Part shown: positions 1-11,295 of the stretch, one piece after another
How positions within the stretch are numbered: position 1 is the stretch's first letter
Layout of the letters: each line of letters starts with the position of its first letter
Assembly (NCBI GenBank): GCA_963693285.1
Contig: OY848923.1
Coordinates: forward strand, 1,527,026 to 1,591,025
DNA length: 64,000 bases
DNA from: Xestospongia muta
Taxonomy: Eukaryota > Porifera > Demospongiae > Haplosclerida > Petrosiidae
Direction: 5' to 3'
The notes under the pieces: model-generated
Database searches by the model: none
What the model was told of the DNA's origin: nothing
The model's input: the letters and a program-made list of their open reading frames with translations, nothing else
Translations under genes and position numbers: made by a program

Positions 1-2786
1 ATCGATAACATACATTCTGTCTTTGTCATCAAAAGTTATATCTATACAATGATTGAAACGACCTGGTTCATTACCAAAACTACCAATTGAGACAATAAAG
101 TCAAGTGTGTTAAGATCATATACTAAAATGTTATTACGGCCACCGTTACATATATAGAGATTGTCTCGATTTATTGCTATCCCACAAGGTCTATCAAACA
201 TATTATGATCAGAAAAGTCGTGAACTCTTTCTCCTGATAAATTATATTTTATAACTTTGTTTCGACCATGACAAGATTTGTAAATACTTCCATCAGGACA
301 CACACAAATACCCGATACCTGACGAGGTTTCACTGGTGAAGAACGAAAAGTGTTACCAATTAATTTTTGAGTTTGTTTATCAAACATTGTAATATCAGTC
401 TTTGTTCCAATGTAAACTAATTCTGATGACTTTTCATGACTGGATGTAGCCACTGCCCAACATTTTGATAAATTATTATTAATAAAAGTTTGAACTGGTT
501 TTTGCAAGTCACGAGGATGGACAGGAACAAAGAAACAAGTAGGTAGTACTATATCATCCACCTGTATTATAAGATTGTATCGTCCTCGAACATTAGGTTG
601 ATATGCAATGACATAATAATCTTTGTTTGTTTCAACAAACACTGGTAATAACTCAGGAATTGCAGACTGACTAACAAGTCTTCCAAGGGAGCTTAACTTT
701 ACAGTAATGTTAGTTACTTCACTTTGTGTATGACAATAGATATAATTGATACTGTTGAGAGATGGAGACTCTAACCCAGCTCCGGAGAGTATTATATGAC
801 TCTTCTCTTGAATTTTTCCAGGTTTGGTGGGTAAAAGTGGTTGTAAAGTGGTATGGTTAGGAATACATTTAGTAAAGTGTAGAGGAACAGGCAAGGAGGT
901 AGTCAAAATGAATCTGCGATTGTTTCCAAGTATTGGGTCAACATCAGACATCACTTTATCTTTGTTTATAAGGAATAATTCAGGTGATTCTTCCTTAATG
1001 ACACTGTCTATTGATTGTAATGTTTTCTCAGCTTCATCTAGCAATTTCAAGGGCATCTCCTTCTTTTTATCAAGTTCTGCTAACTTATCGGCTCTTAGTT
1101 GATTAGTTTGTTGTACAAGAACTTTTTTTTGCTCAGTAAACATAGCAATAGCGGCCTCAAAGTAATTACTAATACATTGTACAGCTTCATCACATTCTGT
1201 ATCAAAGTTTTGTTTGGTTTCGTCAATGTTAGCAATATAGGTATGGATTTCATTACAGTGCCCTTCAATGCTAAATTTTGGACCTTCAAATTCAGCTTTA
1301 AGTGCTACAGCAGCTTCTGATATTTGTGTTATTTTATGTCTACTGTGACTGGAGATACAAGAACTACATATTAACTTCATACATTGCTTGTTCTCACAAT
1401 AAAACTCTAAAGGTTTATCAAGATGATCAGGACAAGGGTAAACAATAGGAAGAGAGGGTTGAGGAGGTGTTTGAGGAACTGTGGGTGTGTTTGCTTGCTG
1501 TACTGTTATCGGAGATAACATTTGTTGTTCATGGACACTTTTTCTTTGTAATTCCTATTTTGGGAAATTCAGAAGTAGATCACTCCACATAATTGTAGTA
1601 TTACTGTAAGTGGGAATTTGTTTGTATAAATACATCAAATATTTGTGGGTTTTAGTTTGTGGTTTTGAGGATTAATTATAAAAATAATTTGTGGTTCATG
1701 GTTGCAAGTTGCCAACTTTGAAAACTAATATTTATTACATAGATAGTTAATTTATGCTTAGATTAAGTATCTATGGTATTACTGAATCCACTATCATATT
1801 GTAAGAATCAGACATTGCACGTGTATTGGGTTTTTGTGTGTACTTGTATGTACTTGTATTTTAAAAAGCAAACCGTGTATGTACTTGTATGTATTATTAA
1901 ATCTCCATGTATGTACTTGTAGTTTGTATTTCTGAAAACCATGTATTTAATCCTTATCATTTCATGTATCATGTATTATAATTAAATCATAATTAAACAC
2001 ATCATTTAATAAAGACGAGTTTTTCCAGTTTTTCAGAAGTAACAACGACATGACTATTCTCAGTTTCACTGCTAGAAGGTAATAATGAAGTAGTAATATG
2101 TAACACCGGCAAGAGAGAACATCTCCAAACTGAAGCTATTTTCTTCATGTGGCCACGCCCATAATTAATTGCCACGAATATCATATCATCTACTTTATTC
2201 TGTCCGTGTATGTATTTGAAGCCAGCATTACCGTGTAAATACATGTGTATCGTGTATACACGTGCAATGTCTGGTAAGAATGTTTTACTATGACCACTCA
2301 TTCTATTTACATTATCGACAATGAAATAACTTAAACTACTTTAACAAATAAAAACACTTAATTGATCAATTATATACTTTTCTATCAAAGTCAACTCTAC
2401 TATATCATAAAAGCAACAATCATTCATTCATTCCTGATTCACAGACTTACTATAACAGTTTACTAGGTCATACACTACTCTATTATATAATAGTTGAAGA
2501 GTAAGTTAATACATGGTTGTACCTTGTATCCGTCCATCATTCCAACGATTTCTATTGCAACTGGAAACTCAGGTGTTGATACATAAACATCTAATTCAAC
2601 ACGACATTTAGGACACTTTGGATCAACTTTCAAAGACTTTTGAAGACAACAATTGCAGAAGACATGCTGACATGGAAGAGCTCGAGGGTCTTTATACAAT
2701 TCAAGACAAATAGCACATAACAAACAGTCTTTTATAGGCAAGAGAATAAGACTTGTATCTGCTGGAGGATCCTGGCAATCAGCCAT
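1..2786 (-). CDS. TRIM-type RING/B-box/filamin/NHL protein, gene 1 (3' end cut by window)
   Basis: Likely E3 ubiquitin ligase of the TRIM2/3/71 (TRIM-NHL) type. Two coding exons are visible: complement(2523..2786) and complement(<1..1554). Exon 1 starts MADCQDPP and carries a RING finger (CAIC...CQHVFCNCC...CPKC). It ends DGYK at a GT donor, and exon 2 resumes in phase with ELQRKSVHEQQ after an AG acceptor. Exon 2 encodes a B-box 2 (CPDH...CMKLICSSC), a coiled coil with repeated EQKKVLVQQ/KLAELDKKK-like stretches, a filamin-type Ig region and the first NHL repeats. It stays open to the window edge, so the last NHL repeats lie outside. Almost identical to gene 3 (6726..10371), so a recent duplicate. 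RING-dependent ubiquitin transfer is known for the family; the substrate is unknown. An ATG inside exon 2 (1521) is not needed as a start. Confidence 0.85.
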
Positions 2787-2974
2787 TTTAATTTATACAA
2801 AGTTTGACAAAATGGTGCTGCTTTTGTACACGCCCAATCAAGAATGTGGGGTATGCTTGTTCAGCATGTTGGATATATTTGCAACTTTCTACAAAATTTC
2901 AAAAGTCAAACTAGTACAAACATGTACAGAATAAGTTGACTTGACAAAAACAAAGAAAAATATAAGAATATTAA

Positions 2975-5900
2975 TTAAAAGACAAGCACAGCTTCTTTCT
3001 CCCAGTCACACACCCACACAAATCCATCAAGATCTACAGCAATACCACAAGGAGATTGTAAGTATCCTTCTCCTATATAACTAACTAGTTTACCATCTAG
3101 AGAGAAGACAGACACACGTGATGCTCCCTTTTCTGTTACATACACATAGTCTTCATTAACACAGATGCCTTGAGGATCTTTTAGTATATGTTGTTCATCT
3201 TGTATACCAATATAATGTTGAAAAGCACCATTAACATCTAGTACTTGTACTCTATTGCTAGTATCGATAACATACATTCTGTCTTTGTCATCAAAAGCAA
3301 TATCCATACAATGATTAAAACGACCTGGTTCATTACCAAAACAACCAATTGAGACAATAAAGTCAAGTGTGTTAAGATCATATACTAAAATGTTATTACG
3401 ACCACTGTTACATATATAGAGGTGGTCTCGATTTATTGCTATCCCACAAGGTCCATCAAACATGTTTTGATCAGAGAAGGTGTGAACTCTTTCTCCTGAT
3501 AAATTATATTTTATAACTTTGTTTCGACCATGACAAGATTTGTAGATACTTCCATCAGAACCCACACAAATACCTGATACCTGACGAAGCTTTGGAGAAG
3601 ATAAATTAATACCAGATGATTTTCCAATTCTTCCTAGTTTCCCTGTTTGTTTATCAAGAACAACAATATCAGTCTTTGTTCCAATGTAGAGTAACTCTGA
3701 ACTATATTCATGACTGGAGGTAGCTACTGCCCAGCATTTTGATAGAGTAGTGCTGAAAGTTTGAACTGGTTTTTGTAGATGTTTAGGATGAATAGGAATA
3801 AAGAAACGAGTAGGTTGTACTGTATTGTCCCCTTCTATCACAAGATTGTACCTTCCACGAACAGTAGGCTGATAAGCAATGATATAATAAGATTTTCTTG
3901 CCTCAACTAATACTGGGAGAAACTCAGGGACAGAGAACTGGTGAATATGTCTTCCTAGGGGACTTAATTTCACAGTGACTTTAGCTAGTTCACTTTGTGT
4001 GTGACAGTAGATATAGTTGATACTGTGTAGGGAGGGGGATTCTAACCCAGCTCCAAAAAGGTATGTACATTGCTCTTCTTTGATTTCACCAGCTTTAGTT
4101 GGTAATAGTGCCTGTAAGGTGGTACTGTCTGGTATATATGTGTTGAAGTGTGATGGTAATGTGAAAGAGGCAGATAGAAAGAAGCTACGATTGTTCTTGA
4201 GGTTTAGCTCAATATCGTCCATCACCTTGTCTTTATTTTTAAAGAACTCTTGTGGTGATCTTTCATCAACAATGCTATCTAGTAATATTAGGGTTTTTTC
4301 AGTTTCATTGAGCAATTGAGATGATAAATTTATCATCGTGTCAAGTTTGGATAACTCACTAACCTTTACTTGGTTAACTTGCTGTACAAGAGCTACTTTC
4401 TGCTCAGTAAACATGGCCACTGCAGCATCAAAAAAGGTAGCAATTGATTGGATAGCTTTGTCACAGCTTTCATTAAGACTCTGTTTAGTTTCATTAACTT
4501 TAGCAATATAGCTACGAATTTGCTGACATTGTCCTTTAATACTAACTTTGGGACCTTCAAATTCATCTTTAAAAGTTTCAGCAGCTTCTGATGCGGCTGT
4601 TAATTTATGCCCACTGGCACTGTGGCTGGAGACACAATGTGAGCACACAAGTTTCAAACATCTTTCATTCTCACAGTAAAGGTCTAATGGCATATTGGGA
4701 TGAGCATCACACATGTAGGTAACTGGAAGAGAGGACTCAAGTACATTTGGTTTCTCTGTTGATTCTGTTGGCTCAGTCATGGGAACAGTTCTTCCTCGTC
4801 TAGTGACCAATGTCTATATATATATTAAAAAAAGAAATATTACATAGCAATGTAAACATCATACATTGAACAAATGCACATGGAGTTTGAATGTATTAGA
4901 TATAACATATGATCAAAAAGGGACTTTTTAATGCATTCGAGTATGACGTTAATAGCTCACCCACGGGTGGATAACAGTAGTAACAAACATTGTAGATACT
5001 AATTGATCAATTATGGATCATGAAATATGTGTATACAACTACAATAACAGACTATATGAAGTTACTACATTCTAGTAAGTCATACAGCTGTGGCTTACAC
5101 AACACAATATCTTGTGTAAATGCCCACACATATACACTCTAATATCTATATGATATACATATATATATATATATACTTATATAGATACTATGCAATGTGT
5201 TACAGTAGTAGAGTAATAATATAGACACTATACAATGTGTTACAGTAGTAGAGTAATAATATAGACACTATACAGTGTGTTACAGTAGTCGAGTAATAAT
5301 ATAGACACTATACAGTGTGTTACAGTAGTCAAGTAATAATATAGACACTATACAGTGTGTTACAGTAGTAGAGTAATAATATAGACACTATACAGTGTGT
5401 TACAGTAGTAGAGTAATAATATAGACACTATACAGTGTATTACAGTAGTAGAGTAATAATATAGACACTATACAGTGTGTTACAGTAGTAGAGTAATATT
5501 ATAGACACTATACAATGTGTTACAGTAGTAGAGTAATAATATTGAACTACAATGAGGTTTCTTTTAGGTTAAATGCATTATATTACTGCCGTTAAATTGA
5601 AATAGGTATAATTGTTGTTGTAATAGAACAATAACAAATTAGTTGATGAAATTTGAAGTAAACATAACATTGTTTTGATTACTAACATCCTATGGATTGT
5701 AATATTTTACATAGAATCTTTGTCTAAGAATAAAAATAAATTCAACATTTGCTAAAGAGTCAATTCTATATGTATCAGTTAGTATGTTTACTTTTAGTTT
5801 ACATCAACTAACAGTTTGAGAAATTTTAAATTCTTTTTATAGAGTAAAAATTGTATTAAGTGACAACATTGTCATACGATTGATAGATTAGATTTAAAGT

Positions 5901-6164
5901 CAATAATTTACATACCACATTAAAACCTTCCATTACTCTCCTAATTTGAAATGCAACTGGAAAATCAGTAATATTTGACAAATCGTAACGACATTCAGGA
6001 CATTTTGGATCAGTCGTTGAGATCACATTTTGTAGACATTGATTACAGAAAACATGTTGACATGGAAGAGCTCTAGGGTCATTGTACATTTCCAGGCAAA
6101 CAGCACATTGTAGGTTGTCTTTTATCGGTGAGAGGAGGGAGTCTGGTGCTTCAAAATCGTCCAT
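2975..6164 (-). CDS. TRIM-type RING/B-box/filamin/NHL protein, gene 2
   Basis: Complete two-exon TRIM-NHL gene, join of complement(5916..6164) and complement(2975..4813). The RING exon starts MDDFEAPDS and has CAVC...CQHVFCNQC...CPEC. It ends EGFNV at a GTATG donor, and exon 2 resumes in phase as TLVTRRGR. Exon 2 has a B-box 2 (CDAH...CLKLVCSHC), coiled coil, filamin-type domain and about five NHL repeats, ending EKEAVLVF before the stop. No in-frame ATG lies upstream of 6164, so that start is used. Its B-box and coiled coil differ clearly from genes 1 and 3, but its NHL half is nearly the same as theirs, which points to gene conversion. The intron (4814..5915) holds a 40-bp minisatellite. 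Expected role: RING-type E3 ligase in the cytoplasm, with NHL as the RNA- or protein-binding platform (family knowledge). Confidence 0.87.
5181..5540. repeat. 40-bp minisatellite, 9 copies, in intron of TRIM gene 2
   Basis: Nine head-to-tail copies of a 40-base unit (core ATAGACACTATACAGTGTGT, then a TACAGTAGTAGAG-type half) with only a few substitutions between copies. The unit contains the palindrome ACACTATACAGTGT. A short AT run precedes it at about 5156-5180. Confidence 0.95.
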
Positions 6165-6239
6165 TCCCAAAGCTGGCGTTTCACGTATCGACAGTAGGCG
6201 TGACGGGATACGAACACGCAAAGGTCGTAAATATTAACT

Positions 6240-6510
6240 CTTTAATTATTATAATTGTTATGTTGTCGCAAATCCACACCACGTAGACTTGACGTGCTTT
6301 CTGGTAAAAGATAATTATAAGATCCTATTGAAGTTCTGTGTTTTACTGTAATTCTTAGTTCTCTAGCATTCAATTTTTAATTGAGGAGATTTTCAAAAAT
6401 AAGTGTTTCCTTCAAATTAGTGTGAATGATGTATTGTGACTTATGGGTGTGGCCCAGTAATGATAATTGATATGTAGACATGCTTAAACTCCCCCACACT
6501 GATGAAGATA
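6240..6510 (-). pseudogene. Relic of the TYW2 last exon
   Basis: Several blocks align in order with the last exon of TYW2 (11296..11949): a CAAATCCAC.ACCA block, then CTTGAC.TG, then TTTCTGGTAAAAGATAA, then TTCTTAGTTCT...GCATT, and finally GATATGTAGA...TTAAACTCCC. It has no open reading frame. It lies just upstream of the RING exon of TRIM gene 2, mirroring the order at 11.0-11.9 kb, where a dead RING exon of the same subtype lies just 3' of TYW2. The two regions are therefore copies of one ancestral segment. Confidence 0.65.
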
Positions 6511-6559
6511 ATCTTTCAATTGACAATAATTTTGCAGTATTATATAATTATTAACGAAA

Positions 6560-6700
6560 TTGATTTCAGCAAATGCCAGAAAAAATGTGGACACAGAAGA
6601 GTCCTTTATATAAGGCAGACAGCAAGCTTTAAGCATCCTTTTATAGGTGAGATAAGAAGACTCACTTCCTGACAATCAGCTATTTTAATTTTTAAGCTAA
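6560..6700 (-). pseudogene. Degenerate RING exon (TRIM gene 1/3 type)
   Basis: The reverse strand aligns with the start of the gene 1 RING exon: TTAAAAT, then AGCTGATTGTCAGG (gene 1 has GGCTGATTGCCAGG), then CACCTATAAAAGG and CTTATATAAAGGACTCT. The start codon has become ATA, the RING cysteines are lost and stops interrupt it. It sits immediately 3' of the NHL exon of TRIM gene 3, where the RING exon of another array member would be expected. Confidence 0.6.
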
Positions 6701-6725
6701 GAAACAATTATTATAGTTGAATTAA

Positions 6726-9700
6726 TTAAAAAACAAACACAGCTTCTTTCTCCCAGTCACACACCCACACAAATCCATCAAGATCTACAGCAATACCACA
6801 AGGAGATTGCAAGTATCCTTCTCCTATATGACTAACTAGTTGACCATCTAGAGAGAAGACAGATACACGTGATGCTCCTATTTCTGTTACATACACATAG
6901 TCTCCATTAACACAGATGCCTCGAGGGTCTTGTAGCATATGTTGTTCATCTTGCATACCAATATAATGTTGAAAACCACCATTAACAGCTAGTACTTGTA
7001 CTCTATTGCTAGTATCAATAACATACATTCTGTCTTTGTCATCAAAAGCTATATCCATACAATGATTAAAACGACCTGGTTCATTACCAAAACAACCAAT
7101 TGAGACAATAAAGTCAAGTGTGTTAAGATCATATACTAAAATGTTATTACGGCCACTGTTACATATATAGAGGTGGTCTCGATTTATTGCTATCCCACAA
7201 GGTCCATCAAACATGTTATGATCAGAGAAGGCGTGAACTCTTTCTCCTGATAAATTATATTTTATAACTTTGTTTCGACCATGACAAGATTTGTAAATAC
7301 TTCCATCAGGACCCACACAAATACTTGACACCTGACGAGGTTTCACTGGTGAAGAACGGAAAGTGTTACCAATTAATTTTTTAGTTCGTTTATCAAACAT
7401 TGTAACATCAGTCTTTGTTCCAATGTAAACTAATTCTGATGACTTTTCATGACTGGAGGTAGCCACTGCCCAACATTTTGATAAGTTACTATTAATAAAA
7501 GTTTGAACTGGTTTGTGCAAGTCACGAGGATGGACAGGAACAAAGAAACAAGTAGGTAGTACTATATCATCCACCTGTATTATAAGATTGTATCGTCCTC
7601 GAACATTAGGTTGATATGCAATGACATAATAATCTTTGTTTGTCTCAACAAACACTGGTAGTAACTTAGGAATTGTAGACTGACTAACAAGTCTTCCAAG
7701 GGAGCTTAACTTTACAGTAATGTCAGTTACTTCACTTTGTGTATGACAATAGATATAATTGATACTGTTGAGAGATGGAGACTCTAGTCCAGTTCCTGAA
7801 AGTATCACATGATGATTCTCCTGAATTTCACCATATTTAGTAGGTAAAAGTGGTTGTAAAGTGGTATGGTTAGGAATACATCTAGTAAAGTGTAGAGGAA
7901 CAGGCAAGGAGGTAGTCAAAATGAATCTGCGATTGTTTTCAAGTATTGGCTCAACATCAGACATCACCTTATCTTTGTTTTTTAGGAAAAATTCAGGCGA
8001 TTCTTCCTTAATGATACCGTCTATTGATTGTAATGTTTTCTCAGCTTCATCTAGCAATTTCAAGGGCATCTCCTTCTTTTCATCAAGTTCTGCTAACTTA
8101 TTAACTCTTAGTTGATTAACTTGTTGTACAAGAACTTCTTTCTGCTCAGTAATCATAGCAATAGTGGCATCAGAGAAGTTAGTAATACATTGAATTGCTT
8201 TATCACATTCTGTGTTAAAGTTTTGTTTGCTTTCGTCAACTTTAACAATATAGGTATTGATATCACGACAATGTTCTTCAATGCTAAGTTTAGGATCTTT
8301 AAATTCAGCTTTAAATGCTACAGCAGCTTCTGATATTTGTGTTATTTTATGTCTACTGTGACTGGAGATACAAGAACTACATATTAACTTCATACATTGC
8401 TCACTCTCACAATAAAACTCTGGAGGCTTATCAGGATGATCAGGACAAGGGTAAACAATAGGAAGAGAGGGTTGAAGAGGTGTTTGAGGAACAGTGGGTG
8501 TGTTTGCTTGCTGTACTGTTATTGGAGATAACATTTGTTGTTCATGGACATTTTTTCTTTGTAATTCCTATTTTAAAAAATTCAGAAGTAGATCATTTGT
8601 ATTATAACATTAAAATTAAATATAATAAAGCACACTATTATGTCTAGTTTGAGAAAGTAGGACACATGTATTAATAATTATATATATATCACTGCATAAA
8701 TTGACTGGTTGATTTAACTAATCCATGGTTATGCAGGTTGCATGTATCAAAACTATTTGAAGCAAGCTGAAAGTAAACTGTGACCACACCAATATTCAAG
8801 AAAGTATTCATATACTGTTTTGGTAAATAAACTGAAAGTATTCATATGTTTTGGTATTGATTATTATTGTCTCATGGATTTTACTGCTTAATAAAGAGTA
8901 ATTTTTATTCTCAGACAGTGAAACGTTGCAAACAGTCAATTCCATACTGAGCTAGTACACATCACTGTAAAAATTAATATGCCATTTTAACAACTAATTT
9001 GTAGATTATATGGATGTTTTACTATGGAATATAGAGTTCTTGTGAATTACTCACTGTGTGATTTGTTGGTATGCTGTACTTTACATACCCACAAATAACA
9101 AAGTGAGTAATTCACATAAATTCTAGATTCTATAGTAAAACATCCATATAATCTACAAATTAGTTGTTAAAATGACATATTAATTTTTACAGTATATGCG
9201 ATGAAACATCATGCAAACACTTAAACATCAAAGTATATCATTGTTTGATATATTTGCTAGCAATTATAAAGGAAATGTAGTAAGTAATTCACACAAAGTA
9301 AACACTCTTAATAATTCAATATCTACTATATCACCTGGATATGACTTGTTGCTTACATTTGATATTTAAAATTTAAAATTACTGGATGCTTGTGCTTATT
9401 TTTATATAACCATGGATACTAAGTATTACAAACACATTATATTAATAATGTTTTTGTAATGAACAGTCATTCTATAGTAGTATTATAAACTAAAATCGTT
9501 TCAATATTTCAATCATACCTTTGAAAATTATATAATTAATATTTTGTTATATAGCTTTTCTATTATAACATTTTCTTTTCGTACTGCCTATTTTAGGAAT
9601 TTGGAAGTATATCACTTGTAATATTACATTAATAATAAATAAGTAAGTTGATGGAAACAGTCAATTCCAGGTCTAGATGCTTAAATTTTGTATAAGGATC

Positions 9701-10371
9701 AGTTCTTATTAATATATTTTCTAACATTTATAAGAGGTACAATGTAGTCTCTAATATTAATGTAATTCACACACAATCTTAGTAATTCAATATCTTTATA
9801 CTATCCCTAGATACATGTGAGTATTTACAATTGATGAATAAAATTACTATAGATGTATTTATTTTAGGTAACCATGGATACTTAGCATTACAAACACCCT
9901 ATAATAATATTCTTTTTGCAATGAACACTCATTCTATAGCTAGGTACAATACCAACAGTAATAAAAACTAAAATATATCAATCATTGTAAATAATATAGT
10001 TAACATTTATACTATATATATAGCTTTTCTATTACAAGTTGACTAGTTTGTATTATAAACTTTACTTCTGCTGTACAATACATGAAGAGTGCCACTTATA
10101 TACAATATACCTCATATCCGTCTATCATTCCCACGATTTCAATTGCAACAGGAAACTTAGGAGTTGATACTTCTAATGCAACACAACATTTAGGACATTT
10201 TTGATTAACTTTCAGCCATTCTTGAAGACATTGATTGCAGAAAACATGTTGACATGGAAGAGCTCGAGGATCTTTATACAAGCCAAGGCAGATAGCACAT
10301 TTCAAGCATTCTTTTATAGGCGAGAAACGAAGACTTTCTTCTAGCGGATTTTGATTTTGAAGATCATCCAT
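6726..10371 (-). CDS. TRIM-type RING/B-box/filamin/NHL protein, gene 3
   Basis: Complete two-exon gene, join of complement(10111..10371) and complement(6726..8567). The RING exon starts MDDLQNQNPLEE and contains CAIC...CQHVFCNQC...CPKC. It ends DGYE at a GTATATT donor and joins in phase to ELQRKNVHEQQ. Exon 2 carries a B-box 2 (CPDH...CMKLICSSC), coiled coil, filamin-type domain (CIPNHTTLQPLLPTK onwards) and NHL repeats (HNMFDGPCGIAINRDHLYIC and three to four more), ending EKEAVFVF. Gene 1 is almost the same over its full visible length. The 1.54-kb intron (8568..10110) holds a large palindrome and a degenerate inverted-repeat element. Likely a RING E3 ligase; the substrate is unknown. Confidence 0.87.
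8688..8790. mobile_element. Degenerate half of the CACTGTAAAAATT inverted-repeat element
   Basis: CACTGCATAAATTGACTGG followed by TTGATTTAACTAAT, TGGTTATGCAGGTTGCATGTA and GAAAGTAAAC matches the left half of the complete copies at 12354 and 46392 with many substitutions. No right half is visible. It lies in the intron of TRIM gene 3. Confidence 0.5.
8963..9194. mobile_element. Large near-perfect palindrome (foldback/MITE-like)
   Basis: The left arm runs CACTGTAAAAATTAATATG... through TAACAACTAATTTGTAGATT and ATGGATGTTTTACTAT to about 9050. The right arm is its reverse complement, ending AATTTTTACAGTA. Arms are about 95 bp with a spacer of roughly 40 bp. The outer 13 bases match the ends of the 12354 and 46392 elements, but the interior differs, so it may be a second subfamily. 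It has no coding potential and lies in an intron of TRIM gene 3. Confidence 0.75.
9195..10095. other. AT-rich intron sequence of TRIM gene 3
   Basis: No coding or RNA feature seen. Two loosely similar stretches (about 9290-9560 and 9750-10040) share phrases such as CTATAGT, TGAACA.TCATTCTATAG and TATATAGCTTTTCTATTA, which suggests an old internal duplication of about 480 bp. Confidence 0.5.
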
Positions 10372-11040
10372 TTTAATTTAGGAAGTCGCTATTTGACCTT
10401 GACCAGCAACTTACGAATTTCGTCTATTTAACTGACCGGCACTCCCTTCTGAGTAGCCAACGTACCAACGGGCGTGGTTATAATTAATATTCATTAATTA
10501 ATTTTCTTATTTAAATACTACTTTAAAATAATGTGGTGAGGGGACATTAAATAGGTTAAGAAAAAAACATAATTAAACAAGCAAATAAATAAATAAACAA
10601 ATAATGATAGTGATATAAGACTTGTAAGCCAAGATATTAAATATCGAATCTTTTAATTTCTCGAGTGCATTTAGTGTGCAAGGATGGATGCAGTGTTATC
10701 TCTCTGTTTGGCCACAAATACCCCTTGAATGAGATAGAGCTATGACTTTTATTTTTAATTGGTTGTCCTGAGACAACCTCCCAAGTCCTTGAGGATGTGC
10801 ATTTCAAATTATCAGAATAATGGAAGGGTTTACTGAGTTATGTTAATTATTGACTTTAATTTAATCTATCAATTATGTGGCAATGTTGTTGCTTGTCGTT
10901 GCCACAATTTTTACTCTATAAAAGATAATTATATATACCTGGTTTATATACTAATTTGTAGTTTGAGTTCAATGGGCAATTGTGACTACTGTCTTGCAAA
11001 TTTTAAATTAACAGCATGAATTCTTAATTATATAGTATCA
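10372..11040. other. Upstream region of TRIM gene 3, no gene seen
   Basis: This AT-rich stretch holds the promoter of TRIM gene 3 next to 10371 and no open frame that I can support. A GGCACTCCCTTCTGAGTAGC-type block near 10440-10470 is the only GC-richer part. Confidence 0.4.
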
Positions 11041-11048
11041 TCTTTATG

Positions 11049-11240
11049 ACTAACTTCAACTGGAAAGCAGTAATACTTATTAAATCATATCGACATTCGG
11101 GACTTTTGGATCAGTAGTTGAAATCACATTCTATAAATATCGAAGAACTCGCCAAAGCCTATTCTGCGCTGGCGTTTCGTTTCCCAGTAGGCGTGACCGG
11201 ATGCGAGGACTCAAGGTCGCATTTATTAACCCTTTAATGA
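11049..11240 (-). pseudogene. Degenerate RING exon (TRIM gene 2 type) with 5' flank
   Basis: Aligns with the RING exon of TRIM gene 2: AACTGGAAA.CAGTAAT, then CGACATTC.GGAC, then TTTTGGATCAGT.GTTGA.ATCACATT, a deletion over the central cysteines, and then the 5' part GCTGGCGTTTC and CAGTAGGCGTGAC. The upstream flank (ATTTATTAACCCTTTAATGATTATAATT) is also shared. The internal deletion and shifted frame make it non-coding. It lies directly 3' of TYW2. Confidence 0.7.
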
Positions 11241-11295
11241 TTATAATTATTATTAATTTTTATAAATTTTTCTACGTAATACAGGTACATGTATT

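Noticed and set aside
824..1320. Plus-strand frames inside TRIM genes (also 4017-4319 and 7861-8333)
   Set aside because: Shadows of the long minus-strand B-box/NHL exons.
5181..5540. CRISPR-like array
   Set aside because: Repeat units are contiguous without unique spacers and lie in a eukaryotic intron; it is a minisatellite.
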